Shown here: piece after piece, positions 1 through 8,301 of the stretch
Layout of the letters: each line of letters opens with the position of its first letter
How positions within the stretch are numbered: position 1 is the stretch's first letter
Source: Lachnospiraceae bacterium
GTDB taxonomy: Bacteria; Bacillota; Clostridia; Lachnospirales; Lachnospiraceae
Direction of reading: 5' to 3'
DNA: 62,500 nt
Assembly: GCA_910575605.1 (NCBI GenBank)
Contig: CAJTEW010000012.1
Coordinates: 1 to 62,500, forward strand
The notes under the pieces: model-generated
What the model saw: the letters and a program-made list of their open reading frames with translations, nothing else
Told to the model about the DNA's origin: nothing
Databases searched by the model: none
Program-made: the position numbers and the translations under genes

Positions 1-2
1 TA

Positions 3-80
3 AATCAGCTGATGGCACTTCTTCCGGGTGACCCGGAGGTTCTTAAGATGAAACAGGAGATTATAGCACATAGACTGTAA
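3..80 (+). CDS. C-terminal tail of an unidentified upstream protein (5' truncated)
   Basis: An open frame runs in from the window edge and ends with TAA at 78-80, giving about 25 residues that end in EIIAHRL. The stretch LLPGDPEVLKMK reads like the end of a TPR-like or glycosyltransferase-associated helical protein, but this is too short to assign. It lies directly before a perfect palindrome, which suggests that the upstream transcript ends here. It may belong to the same surface-glycan locus, which cannot be tested from this window. Confidence 0.5.
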   Translation, partial: NQLMALLPGDPEVLKMKQEIIAHRL

Positions 81-81
81 T

Positions 82-157
82 TGGGACGGGGTAAAATTCA
101 AAAGTGCCTGTCCCCCATGATAGGGGGACAGGCACTTTTGAATTTTACCCCGTCCCA
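82..157. repeat. Perfect 35-bp-arm palindrome (REP-like / bidirectional terminator)
   Basis: The left arm 82-116 and right arm 123-157 are exact reverse complements around the 6-nt loop ATGATA. The arms contain the GTGCCTGTCCCC core flanked by an A/T-rich stretch and GGGACGGGG. Similar GGGACAGGCAC palindromes are, from memory, dispersed in many Clostridia and resemble REP elements mobilised by Y1 (RAYT) transposases. No transposase lies nearby. As RNA it would form a very stable hairpin between the upstream gene's stop and the cluster promoter, so it probably also insulates transcription. The REP assignment is inference. Confidence 0.8.
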
Positions 158-177
158 GATTCTTTTTTATAAAAATA

Positions 178-204
178 TTAACTTTCTTATCTTTTAGTCG
201 ATAA
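178..204 (+). promoter_or_regulatory. Probable sigma-28 (FliA) promoter of the biosynthetic cluster
   Basis: TTAA at 178-181, a 15-nt spacer, then GTCGATAA at 197-204. The sigma-28 consensus is TAAA-N15-GCCGATAA, so each box has one mismatch. It lies 42 nt upstream of the first start codon at 246 and is the only convincing promoter before the 20-kb gene run. It would place the cluster under the flagellar late sigma factor encoded at 43962. Confidence 0.5.
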
Positions 205-245
205 TATAATATGATACATATACTTTAAAGATAGGAGTGTTGCGA

Positions 246-968
246 ATGAAGGCGATTTTGCTGGCAGCAGGGAGAGGCACAAGAATCTCTCGGATGGTAA
301 AAGAGATACCTAAGTCTACATTACCTGTTAAGGGAATACCTTTAATTCAGCTGACCGTTGATATGCTCCAGAGAAAAGGGATTGAAACAGTTGTTTGTGT
401 CGGGTATCAGCAGGATATGATACGTGATGCCTTAAAAGGTTATGAGGTGACATACTATTTTAATCCTTTTTATGATGTAACGAATAGTATTGCCAGCTTA
501 TGGTTTGCAAGACAAGAGTTAAAGGATGACTGTCTGGTTATTAATGCAGATGTATTTTTTTCTGACGAAATTCTAAAGATGATTGTTGAGGATGAGCATC
601 AGGCTGTAATGATGGTAGATAAGTCGAGAAGGAAAACGGGTGATTACTTCTTTTCGACCACAGATAATGGGTGTATTAGGAAATATGGAAAAGATTTGCC
701 ATTACAATACAGAAGCTGTGAATATGTCGGAGTTTCCAAGGTGACCAGAAGATTCATGCCATATTTTATGAAAAGGATGGAAGAGCTGATTGGGGCGTCG
801 AAGCATGGACTATGGTGGGAGGATACATTGTATTCTTTTACAAATGCAAATGAGCACCAGATTTATACAAGGGATGTTGAAGGTCTGTTCTGGTCTGAAA
901 TTGACTATTTTGATGATTATGAGAGAATATTAAATTATTTTGCAAGTCAGAAAGAGAACAAGCTATGA
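246..968 (+). CDS. LicC/PntC-like CTP nucleotidyltransferase
   Basis: A 240-residue GT-A-fold nucleotidyltransferase. The N-terminal LAAGRGTRI signature loop with K for phosphate binding (KSTLPVKG) is clear, and NADVFF supplies the metal-binding Asp. The segment FYDVTNSIASLWFA resembles LicC-type phosphocholine cytidylyltransferases and PntC 2-aminoethylphosphonate cytidylyltransferases, so a CMP-activated phospho- or phosphonoalcohol is the likely product. The start is ATG 246, placed 8 nt after GGAG (234-237); upstream GTG 237 overlaps the ribosome binding site and is less likely. The gene overlaps the aminotransferase by 4 nt, so they are translationally coupled, and a CDP-glycerol-type transferase lies later in the cluster. 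The substrate is inferred; a sugar-phosphate nucleotidyltransferase remains possible. Confidence 0.75.
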   Translation: MKAILLAAGRGTRISRMVKEIPKSTLPVKGIPLIQLTVDMLQRKGIETVVCVGYQQDMIRDALKGYEVTYYFNPFYDVTNSIASLWFARQELKDDCLVINADVFFSDEILKMIVEDEHQAVMMVDKSRRKTGDYFFSTTDNGCIRKYGKDLPLQYRSCEYVGVSKVTRRFMPYFMKRMEELIGASKHGLWWEDTLYSFTNANEHQIYTRDVEGLFWSEIDYFDDYERILNYFASQKENKL

Positions 969-2029
969 AATTATTTACAATAGGACCCGTTGAGATGTTT
1001 CCAGAGACATTGGCAATAAATGCAGAACAGCTGCCGTATTTTAGGACTCCAGAGTTTTCAGAGATTATGTTGGAAAACGAAGTATTATTTAGAGAAAGCA
1101 TCTGTGCGTCTAGAAATGATAAGGTTGTTTTTCTTACTACATCGGGAACAGGAGCAATGGAAGCAGCGGTTATAAATTGCTTTACTTCTAATGACAGATT
1201 ATTGGTTATAAATGGGGGAAGCTTTGGTGAAAGGTTTGGAGAAATCTGCAGAATTCATAAGCTTTTATATGACGAAGTGCATCTGCCTTTTGGAGAAAAG
1301 CTGACAAGAGAGAATCTGGAGCCTTATTATAAAAAAGGATATAAAGGACTGCTGGTGAATCTGCATGAGACGTCTACCGGACAGTTATATGATATAGGAA
1401 TGCTGGCGGAGTTCTGCAGAGAAAACGATATGTATCTCATTGTAGATGCAATTGGTGCATATGGAGCAGACGAAATAGATTTTAAAAAGTACGGAATAGA
1501 CGTACTGATTGTGAGTTCACAGAAAGCTTTGGCGCTGGCACCGGGAGCAGCAGTAGTAGTTATTAGTGAAAGAATATATAGAGACAAGGTAACAGTAACA
1601 GAATCGGGCTGCCTTTACTTGGATTTTAAACAGCATATAGATAATATGGAAAGAGGGCAGACACCTTTTACGCCGGCTGTAGGAATTTTTTTGAGTTTGA
1701 ATCAGCGTCTGAAGCAGATACACAATATCGGGATGAAGCAGATGATAAAAGAGGTAAAAGAACTGGCTCTTAAGTTTAGACGAGAGGCAGAAGAAAAGGG
1801 GGTTAAGGTTCCAGAGTATCCATTGTCAAATGCGCTTACACCTATTATAGCGGAACCATACGCAGAAGAATTATACCTTGGACTTAAAGCAGAATATGGA
1901 CTGATGGTGACACCAAATGGGGGAGAACTGCGGCAGGTTCTTGTAAGGATAGGACATTTGGGAAATGTAAGATGGGAAGATTATGAAGAGCTTTTAGAGG
2001 CTATGTGTGAGGTGAAAAAGAGATTATGA
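965..2029 (+). CDS. Class V aminotransferase, PhnW / alanine-glyoxylate transaminase-like
   Basis: A 354-residue PLP enzyme of the fold-type I class V group. It begins with the family's typical N-terminus (FTIGPVEM), has TSGTGAMEAA for PLP phosphate binding near residues 59-68, an Asp at 161 (IVDAIGAYG) and the presumed Schiff-base Lys187 in SSQKALALAPG. Length matches 2-aminoethylphosphonate-pyruvate and serine/alanine-glyoxylate transaminases. The start ATG overlaps the stop of the cytidylyltransferase, a pairing that recalls reported PntC-transaminase fusions in phosphonate pathways. No PEP mutase or phosphonopyruvate decarboxylase is visible here, so the amino-group acceptor is unknown. 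The family call is firm, the substrate is not. Confidence 0.8.
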   Translation: MKLFTIGPVEMFPETLAINAEQLPYFRTPEFSEIMLENEVLFRESICASRNDKVVFLTTSGTGAMEAAVINCFTSNDRLLVINGGSFGERFGEICRIHKLLYDEVHLPFGEKLTRENLEPYYKKGYKGLLVNLHETSTGQLYDIGMLAEFCRENDMYLIVDAIGAYGADEIDFKKYGIDVLIVSSQKALALAPGAAVVVISERIYRDKVTVTESGCLYLDFKQHIDNMERGQTPFTPAVGIFLSLNQRLKQIHNIGMKQMIKEVKELALKFRREAEEKGVKVPEYPLSNALTPIIAEPYAEELYLGLKAEYGLMVTPNGGELRQVLVRIGHLGNVRWEDYEELLEAMCEVKKRL

Positions 2030-2808
2030 GAGAGGCAGTAGAAAGCGATAGAAAGAGAATACTGGAGTATCTCGAACATGATCTCAAGAATTGTATATAT
2101 CTATATATTGATATAATAAATTATGGAATATCAGCAAAAAACATGAAGGTATGGCTTGAAGAAGAGGATAGCAGATTAAACATGGTTGTAATGAAGTATT
2201 ATGACAGCTATCAGATATACAGCCATAAATTAATATGCAGGGTAGAGGAAATCCTGTATTTGTTTCGTAAATATCCGGCATCGATGATATCTGGAAGAAA
2301 GGACATTATACAGCAGCTTGCAATTAGACTAAAAAATTATAAAGCAGATTATGGAGTTATATTCATTATGGATAAGTACAGACCTGTTAAGGCAATAGAT
2401 AAGGTCATAAGGGCTGTTCCTGAGGAGGCTGAAGAAATTGCACGGTTGATATGTTCGGATAGTGAGATAGGCGGACATTATACAGTAGAGGCTCTAACCA
2501 GACAGCTTAAGGAGCGTATATGTACAAGGACAGGTAGAAGCTATATTATACGAGAGAATGGAGATATAGCGGCACATAGTGCGACATATGCAGAAGCAGA
2601 TAAAATAGCTGTTGTAGGCGGTACAATTATTAAGCAGGAATACAGAAACTTAAATTATTATATGCTCCTTAGTAATTACATGCTGCAACAGTTAACTGCG
2701 GAAGGGAAAAAGGCATATACATTTTCTATAACTGATAAAATGATTCAGTATCATGAAAAAATGCATACAAAGTGCAGTGAATATGGGAAATTAGTGATTT
2801 ATAAGTGA
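2026..2808 (+). CDS. GNAT-fold acyl/aminoacyltransferase-like protein
   Basis: A 260-residue protein starting inside the aminotransferase stop (ATGA overlap). The N-terminal half has no recognisable motif. The C-terminal half has the GNAT pattern: a beta strand (KIAVVGGTIIKQEYR), the acyl-donor loop region with an RNLNYY helix start, and a terminal YHEKMH segment resembling the YHKKMGY end of other GNAT proteins. Two further GNAT-like proteins occur in the cluster (7396, 9809), each beside an adenylation enzyme or carrier protein, suggesting carrier-bound acyl or aminoacyl donors rather than acetyl-CoA. The acceptor may be the amino group made by the preceding enzyme. The function is inferred. 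Confidence 0.6.
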   Translation: MREAVESDRKRILEYLEHDLKNCIYLYIDIINYGISAKNMKVWLEEEDSRLNMVVMKYYDSYQIYSHKLICRVEEILYLFRKYPASMISGRKDIIQQLAIRLKNYKADYGVIFIMDKYRPVKAIDKVIRAVPEEAEEIARLICSDSEIGGHYTVEALTRQLKERICTRTGRSYIIRENGDIAAHSATYAEADKIAVVGGTIIKQEYRNLNYYMLLSNYMLQQLTAEGKKAYTFSITDKMIQYHEKMHTKCSEYGKLVIYK

Positions 2809-2835
2809 TAAATATATAAAAGGAGAAATTTTGTT

Positions 2836-3066
2836 ATGAAAGAAAAAATTCTAGAGGTTTTAAGAGAAGTTAATGAAGAGATATTAGAAGATACGGAAAG
2901 GGACTTGCTGGCAACAGGAATTTTGGATTCTTTTGATATTGTAAATATGGTGGTTGAATTAGAAGAGGCTTTTGATATTGTGATTGACGTGGATTTAGTG
3001 ACTCCTGACAACTTCCGTACAGCTGATTCTATTATAAACGTTATGGAAAATATTATAAAGGGATAA
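2836..3066 (+). CDS. Acyl/aminoacyl carrier protein 1 (DltC-like)
   Basis: A 76-residue acidic four-helix carrier protein. The phosphopantetheine site is Ser32 in LLATGILDSFDIVNMV, closely resembling the GLLDSxxxV motif of the D-alanyl carrier DltC, followed by a helix LEEAFDI typical of the family. A GGAG ribosome binding site lies at 2822-2825. It is the first of five carriers in the cluster and precedes a WcbI-like gene. Loading by one of the DltA-like enzymes at 5621 or 8302 is plausible. No phosphopantetheinyl transferase is encoded in the window, so a housekeeping enzyme must activate it. Confidence 0.85.
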   Translation: MKEKILEVLREVNEEILEDTERDLLATGILDSFDIVNMVVELEEAFDIVIDVDLVTPDNFRTADSIINVMENIIKG

Positions 3067-3082
3067 GGAAGACAGCATTGTT

Positions 3083-4324
3083 ATGAAAGAGCAGATCAAG
3101 GCGCTTGTAAGAGAACGAATGTCAAAACGAAGGATTGTTTTATTTGGTGCAGGCATAATTGCAGAAGAATTTTATGAAGAATATAAGCATGTTTTAAATA
3201 TTTCCCATTGTGTAAGCAATATTCAAAAAGAATGGGGAAAAGAGATGTTTATGGGGGAGCTAGATGTAAAAAAATTTGATAAAAAAGAAATACAGTCTGA
3301 AGATTATATAATTATATGTGGACCAATTGCATTCAGGACGATTGAAATTCAGCTGAATAATGAAGGGTTCCGTATGTATCAGGATTTTGTAGAGTCCCAT
3401 ATTGCTTCTGCAATATTTGAAAATAAAAAAATTGCTTTATTTTATGGTCAATGTGTATTAAGGGATATTTTCCAGTGCCTGAAAAAAGTCCCGGCATTTG
3501 AGAAGGAGTATATGTCTATATGGACACAGACATCAAAACACCAGGCTGTGATTGGGAATCGTGTATTATATTACACAAAGGAGCTTTGTGATTTGTATGT
3601 ATATACACCGAAGATTTTGGATCGGGATAGTATTTATAATATATCTCGCGAGGAGTTACCAAAAGACTGCCAGGCTGTCAGTGTGTCAAATTTAATTGTC
3701 TCTTTATATTGGCCTCAAATAGTGCCAGATATAGAAACATTTAATGAATGGTATATTCATCCATATAATGCAAAAAGAGATTTAGATTTTTACCACACCT
3801 TATATCGGTGGGAAGATAGAAACATTAATCGGATGGTATCGGAAGGAATGATGACAGAAGAAATTGTAAAAATTCTTTCTGATGAGAATTTTTATTCAGA
3901 AAAACAGGTCAATAAGACAAAAAAGGTTTCTCTAAAATTGATTAGTATTGCAGAAAAAGGTGTGGATATTGCAGTTGGTGACTTCATAGAAGATAATTAT
4001 CGTTCAATTAGGCTTTATCAGAACTATATTCATTCTAATAAAATTGTTGTATGGGAATACGTCAGGAGATTGTTAAATCAAATTGGTGTTTCTACGAGCG
4101 AAGTTGCTCAATTGGAAAAAGAATCTCCAGAGCATATTCATGAAGGAGGCGATGTTCCTATATATCCTAGTGTTGCGAAATGTTTAAATCTGGAATTTAT
4201 AGATAAGAAAACGATATATGAAGTTATGACAGGTAAAGAGATTGTTTATATGACCTTTGGAGAATATATAGAACACTATGCGGAGTATACAAGAAAAGCA
4301 ATGGAAATTGTCCACATGTGGTAA
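3083..4324 (+). CDS. WcbI-like protein, paralogue 1 of 3
   Basis: A 413-residue protein with two parts. Residues 15-110 look like a small Rossmann-type domain (IVLFGAGIIAEEF, YIIICGP). Residues 115-413 resemble WcbI-type polysaccharide biosynthesis proteins, a CoA-binding acyltransferase-like family: strand KKIALF, then YGQC with Cys124 where WcbI has its GNCQ-type loop, then a long alpha-helical region. Motifs LYWPQ, ENFYSEKQV and VPIYPSVAK are shared with the paralogues at 4334 and 16793, so all three derive from one ancestor. The context of carrier proteins and adenylation enzymes suggests acyl transfer to a glycan. The WcbI assignment is by motif only and could be wrong in detail. Confidence 0.6.
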   Translation: MKEQIKALVRERMSKRRIVLFGAGIIAEEFYEEYKHVLNISHCVSNIQKEWGKEMFMGELDVKKFDKKEIQSEDYIIICGPIAFRTIEIQLNNEGFRMYQDFVESHIASAIFENKKIALFYGQCVLRDIFQCLKKVPAFEKEYMSIWTQTSKHQAVIGNRVLYYTKELCDLYVYTPKILDRDSIYNISREELPKDCQAVSVSNLIVSLYWPQIVPDIETFNEWYIHPYNAKRDLDFYHTLYRWEDRNINRMVSEGMMTEEIVKILSDENFYSEKQVNKTKKVSLKLISIAEKGVDIAVGDFIEDNYRSIRLYQNYIHSNKIVVWEYVRRLLNQIGVSTSEVAQLEKESPEHIHEGGDVPIYPSVAKCLNLEFIDKKTIYEVMTGKEIVYMTFGEYIEHYAEYTRKAMEIVHMW

Positions 4325-4333
4325 GGAGCAGAC

Positions 4334-5596
4334 ATGGATTTAAAGAAGGTATGTGGTGATATTAAAAAAAGGGACATTGTCCTTTATGGAGATCAAGATG
4401 AAATAGAACTGTTTCTTGATACTTATTATGATTTACTGAATATACATACTGTAATTACAGAATTTAAAGAAGAATATATACTACAGCCTTATATAAGGTG
4501 GAACATTAAGGTGGAACTGTTTGATGAGATAAAGCTGTCAGAGGAGCAGTTGGTTGTTATCTGTTCTTCTTATAGGTTTGGGCTACTAAAGAGATATCTG
4601 GATTATTCGGGAAAAAAGGAATATAAGGACTATATCAGTCAGGAATTAGTTGAACATTTAGTATACCACAAAAAATTAATGGTGTGTATGGGAACACAGT
4701 TAATGCAACAGGTTTGTTTATTTCTTAAAAGGCATCAGAAATTGATTGAACAATATAGTATTATATATTATCCAGAAGACGGGTTAATGGAGGCGTATTG
4801 CAACAGGCTTGTTGAATATGTACATGCATGTAGATGCTGTGATGTCTATATCCGCTCTTCATGTGAGAAAGAGCGCTTTCCGCTTAAAATACCAGGCAGA
4901 AAAGTATTAAATGAGAATTGTAAAATTATAACGGTCGCAGATTATTGCTTTGGGGGATATTATCCACAGATTATTAAAGATAGAAATAGAGTTAATGATT
5001 ATTTGATGAGAGAACGAATACGTCTGGATATGGATTATGAAACTTTAGCATTTTCTAGGACAGATAAGGAAATTTTAAAATTGTGTCAAAAACAGACGAG
5101 TGTAAATAATATTGTAGAGATACTAATGGATGTTAATTTCTACTCTCAAGAGACAGTAAACAAATATTTTTCACATGAATTAGAACTATTTAGGCAACAG
5201 GAAAGAACTGCAGATATTAAATTAAGTGATTTTATTTATAATCAGAAACAGAAATATTTATGCTACAACTTGAATGAATGGACAGAGCCAGTTATTTCTT
5301 ATATTAGCAATGCTGTCGTTAAAATGCTGAATGTGCCTCCTATGTATATTAATGAAGAGGAGGGTAGGAAGCTGCTAGAGGAATCTATTGGAAGTGAATT
5401 ACCAATTTATCCAAGTGTACAGAAAGCCCTTGGACTTGAGGAGATGGTTGGTAATAAAAAATACAAAGTAGTTACTTATACGAAGATAGAATATATGGAG
5501 TTAGAAAAATATCTTAATTTTATTACAAATTATCTTTATAAAGCAATAGATATTATGGAATTCACTGGGATGAATGAACGGCTCAAGGAAAATTAG
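4334..5596 (+). CDS. WcbI-like protein, paralogue 2 of 3 (loop Cys lost)
   Basis: A 420-residue protein in tandem with paralogue 1, only 9 nt apart. The same layout is present: an N-terminal Rossmann-like part (DIVLYGDQDE), KKLMVCMG at about residue 113, VNFYSQETV and LPIYPSVQKALGLE near the C-terminus. The loop equivalent to YGQC/GACQ reads MGTQ, so the Cys found at position 124 or 126 of the other paralogues is missing. The glycine-rich FGAG of the first domain is also changed to YGDQ. This copy may be non-catalytic, for example a structural partner, or may have changed specificity. No frameshift is seen, so it is unlikely to be a decaying gene. Confidence 0.55.
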   Translation: MDLKKVCGDIKKRDIVLYGDQDEIELFLDTYYDLLNIHTVITEFKEEYILQPYIRWNIKVELFDEIKLSEEQLVVICSSYRFGLLKRYLDYSGKKEYKDYISQELVEHLVYHKKLMVCMGTQLMQQVCLFLKRHQKLIEQYSIIYYPEDGLMEAYCNRLVEYVHACRCCDVYIRSSCEKERFPLKIPGRKVLNENCKIITVADYCFGGYYPQIIKDRNRVNDYLMRERIRLDMDYETLAFSRTDKEILKLCQKQTSVNNIVEILMDVNFYSQETVNKYFSHELELFRQQERTADIKLSDFIYNQKQKYLCYNLNEWTEPVISYISNAVVKMLNVPPMYINEEEGRKLLEESIGSELPIYPSVQKALGLEEMVGNKKYKVVTYTKIEYMELEKYLNFITNYLYKAIDIMEFTGMNERLKEN

Positions 5597-5620
5597 CAAT
5601 AATATTTTAGGAGGTAAAAA

Positions 5621-7147
5621 ATGATAACAAATGTATTAGAGTATCTGGAAAAATCAGCGGAAAAGTATCCTGAAAAATTAGCATTTGTAGATGAACACGA
5701 AGGATATACTTATGATGTATTAAAAAATTATGGACATGCGATAGGTACTAAAATTGCGGAATACCATATGATTCGAAAACCTGTTGTAGTGTATTTGGAA
5801 AAAAGTGTAAGAGTAATTGCTTCCTTTGTTGGGATTTTGTATAGTGGGAATTTTTATTGCCCTATAGATACTTCAATGCCTTTAGAACGAGTGAGGACTA
5901 TACTTACAACGCTGGAAAGCTGCGTAATAATTACAGATGAGACTCATGCAGAAATTATTTCATCTGTTGTACCAGATAGGGATTTGTTATTGTACGATGA
6001 AATAATATCCGGAGGAAAAAATCTAGAATTATTGAATGATATAAGAAGAGAAATAACAGATATGGATCCCATTTATGTTTTATTCACCAGTGGTTCCACA
6101 GGAGTTCCTAAGGGGGTAGTTATTTCTCATCAATCTGTTATAGAGTATACGGAATGGGTTACAGAGACTTTTGATATAACAGAGCGAGACAGCTTTGGGA
6201 ATCAGGCTCCATTTTATTTTGATAATTCTATTTTGGATATATATTGTGGATTGAAAAACAGCGCAACAGTATATATTATTCCTCAGATTTGTTTTAGCTT
6301 TCCTAAAAAATTACTGGAATATCTAAATGAAAAACGGATAACTACCATATTCTTTGTGCCTTCTGTTCTATGCTTAGTTGCCAGAATCAAAGGTGCGTTA
6401 TCAAAAATACAGCTGACAACGGTAAAAAAGATACTGTTTTGCGGTGAAGTAATGCCTAATAAGCATTTAAATATTTGGCGTAAATATATGCCAAAAGCAT
6501 TATTTGCTAATTTATATGGCCCGACAGAAATTACAGATGTATGTACATATTATATTGTGGACAGAGAATTTGATGATGACGAACCACTTCCAATTGGAAA
6601 AGCTTGTAGAAATACAAGCTATGTAATACTAAATGAAAAAAGGGAAGCAGCTTTAAAAGGTGAGGTTGGTGAACTCTGCATTAAAGGAAGAAGTCTTGCC
6701 TTAGGATACTATAAAAATTTCCAAAAAAGTAATGAGGTATTTATCCAGAATCCGTTGAATCACGAATATAGAGAGCTGATATATTGTACAGGTGATCTGG
6801 TTCGGGTGAATGAAAGAGGTGAGATTATTTATTTAGGGAGAAAGGATTATCAGATTAAACATTTGGGCCACAGAATTGAGCTGGGAGAGATTGAGGTTGC
6901 TGCTGGAGGAATTGAAGGTATTGAAACATGTGCGTGTATATATGATGACGAAAAACAGAAGATAGTATTTTACTATAAAGGGAAAAATTATGAAAATGTT
7001 CTTTTAAAAGAGTACTTAAAGAAAAAAATACCAGAGTATATGCTGCCGGATACAATTATTGAGATAGAAGAATTTCCGTATAATCCTAATGGAAAAATCG
7101 ATAAGAAAAATTTAAAAGATATGTATTTAACTAGAAAGGAAAAGTAA
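5621..7147 (+). CDS. DltA-like amino acid adenylation enzyme 1
   Basis: A 508-residue stand-alone adenylate-forming enzyme that should activate a carboxylic or amino acid with ATP and load it on a carrier protein. Core motifs are visible in order: A3 LFTSGSTGVPKG, A4 region APFYFDNSILDIYCG, A5 LYGPTEITD, A7 YCTGDLV, A8 GRKDYQIKHLGHRIELGEIE and A10 PNGKIDKKNL with the catalytic Lys. The A4 segment resembles D-alanine ligase DltA. A GGAGG site precedes ATG 5621. The stop codon is immediately followed by the carrier protein start at 7148, so enzyme and carrier are co-produced. A near-duplicate lies at 8302. Substrate side chain cannot be read reliably by eye. Confidence 0.85.
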   Translation: MITNVLEYLEKSAEKYPEKLAFVDEHEGYTYDVLKNYGHAIGTKIAEYHMIRKPVVVYLEKSVRVIASFVGILYSGNFYCPIDTSMPLERVRTILTTLESCVIITDETHAEIISSVVPDRDLLLYDEIISGGKNLELLNDIRREITDMDPIYVLFTSGSTGVPKGVVISHQSVIEYTEWVTETFDITERDSFGNQAPFYFDNSILDIYCGLKNSATVYIIPQICFSFPKKLLEYLNEKRITTIFFVPSVLCLVARIKGALSKIQLTTVKKILFCGEVMPNKHLNIWRKYMPKALFANLYGPTEITDVCTYYIVDREFDDDEPLPIGKACRNTSYVILNEKREAALKGEVGELCIKGRSLALGYYKNFQKSNEVFIQNPLNHEYRELIYCTGDLVRVNERGEIIYLGRKDYQIKHLGHRIELGEIEVAAGGIEGIETCACIYDDEKQKIVFYYKGKNYENVLLKEYLKKKIPEYMLPDTIIEIEEFPYNPNGKIDKKNLKDMYLTRKEK

Positions 7148-7393
7148 ATGCGAGAAACGATATTGGAGATATTAAGTGAGTCTAATGCTAAGATCAGGAT
7201 AAATGCAGATAAGAATTTATTAGAAGAAAGGTTAATTGATTCCTTTGAGATTGTTAATATTGTAATGAAATTAGAGGATGCTTTTCATATTGAAATCAAT
7301 CCAGAGTTGATAGTTTCTGCAAATTTTCAGACTGTAGATAGTATTGTGAAATTAGTACAGGACATTGTTGAAAAAGAAAATGGAGAAATATAA
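7148..7393 (+). CDS. Acyl/aminoacyl carrier protein 2 (DltC-like)
   Basis: An 81-residue carrier protein with Ser32 in ERLIDSFEIVNIVM as the phosphopantetheine site and a typical LEDAFHIEI third-helix region. It begins on the base after the adenylation gene's stop, so translation is coupled and it is the natural acceptor for the product of the 5621 enzyme. It is most similar to carrier 1 (2836), sharing the DSF-IVN pattern and the NF-T-DSI segment before the last helix. The GNAT-like gene follows after 2 nt, completing an adenylation-carrier-transferase triad reminiscent of aminoacylation modules. Confidence 0.85.
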   Translation: MRETILEILSESNAKIRINADKNLLEERLIDSFEIVNIVMKLEDAFHIEINPELIVSANFQTVDSIVKLVQDIVEKENGEI

Positions 7394-7395
7394 AT

Positions 7396-8250
7396 ATGAT
7401 AAATAAAGTATTATCTGTACAGGAATATAAAGAACTAACAGAGGATTTTAGAAGCATATGTAGAAGACCATTTTCAAATATTTATCTTATGTCTGATGAT
7501 ATAAAGCGTTTTATAGAATTAGAAAGAGTAAGCTTCGAAAAAAGTGACTACGGACTTATTTTTTATTTTGATGAAGATACGTTCTATCGGGTTTGCTTAT
7601 ATGTTGATGAAAAACAATTATTTGAAATACCATCTCGTGATAAAAAGCTTCTGATAAGAAACGTTTACCGTACAAAAAAGAAGGATGTAAAATTATCATA
7701 TGTTGAAGAACGATTACAGTCACTGGGGTTTAAACAGGAAGGAACTACAGCACAAATTGAAGGTAATCCACAAGAATTAATTGCAAATTGCAAAGTTATA
7801 GAGCAGTATGCAAAAAAAATGGAAAGAAAGGGGTATTCTTGTATTATTCCAGATATTTCATGTTATGAAGAAATAGAAGATATGATTTTAGAATCTAGGG
7901 TCATAAAAGATTACCATATGACTTTTCGAACAAAGGAAGAGAAGAGGAATATGGAAAAGGGTTCTTATCTGTGTATTGTAAATGAGAAAGGAGAATTATG
8001 TGCAGCAATTATCGCTGATATGGACGTAGATATAGCACAGATTGAGGCGCTTGCAGTGAAAGAAGAATATAAAATACGTGGATTGGCACCGATTTTGGAT
8101 TACAAGATATTTAAGCAGTTATGTGAGAGAAAGATAGGACTTGTACAGGGTTGGGTTGAACTCGATAATGATGATTCTTTACAATATCATATGAGCCTGG
8201 GCTACCGTTTTGCTGGTAAACAGGCTAATGAGTGGATACTTGAAAAATAA
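7396..8250 (+). CDS. GNAT-fold transferase-like protein, module 1
   Basis: A 284-residue protein with an unassigned N-terminal domain (about 1-130) and a C-terminal GNAT domain. The GNAT part shows YLCIVNEKGELCAAIIA, then the strand/donor loop ALAVKEEYKIRGLAP (a Q/RxxGxG/A-like pyrophosphate loop) and the end DSLQYHMSLGYRFAG. It is clearly paralogous to the protein at 9809. It follows the DltA-like/DltC-like pair with no gap, suggesting it takes the carrier-bound aminoacyl group and transfers it to an amine or hydroxyl on a sugar. Acetyl-CoA as donor is the alternative. Confidence 0.65.
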   Translation: MINKVLSVQEYKELTEDFRSICRRPFSNIYLMSDDIKRFIELERVSFEKSDYGLIFYFDEDTFYRVCLYVDEKQLFEIPSRDKKLLIRNVYRTKKKDVKLSYVEERLQSLGFKQEGTTAQIEGNPQELIANCKVIEQYAKKMERKGYSCIIPDISCYEEIEDMILESRVIKDYHMTFRTKEEKRNMEKGSYLCIVNEKGELCAAIIADMDVDIAQIEALAVKEEYKIRGLAPILDYKIFKQLCERKIGLVQGWVELDNDDSLQYHMSLGYRFAGKQANEWILEK

Positions 8251-8301
8251 GTTCTAAACCCGGCTGATTAAAATGGCGAATTGATGTATGAGGAGATTGA
8301 A

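Noticed and set aside
4334-5596. WcbI-like copy 2 as a pseudogene
   Set aside because: The frame is intact, correctly spaced with ribosome binding site, and keeps shared C-terminal motifs; loss of the loop Cys alone does not show decay.
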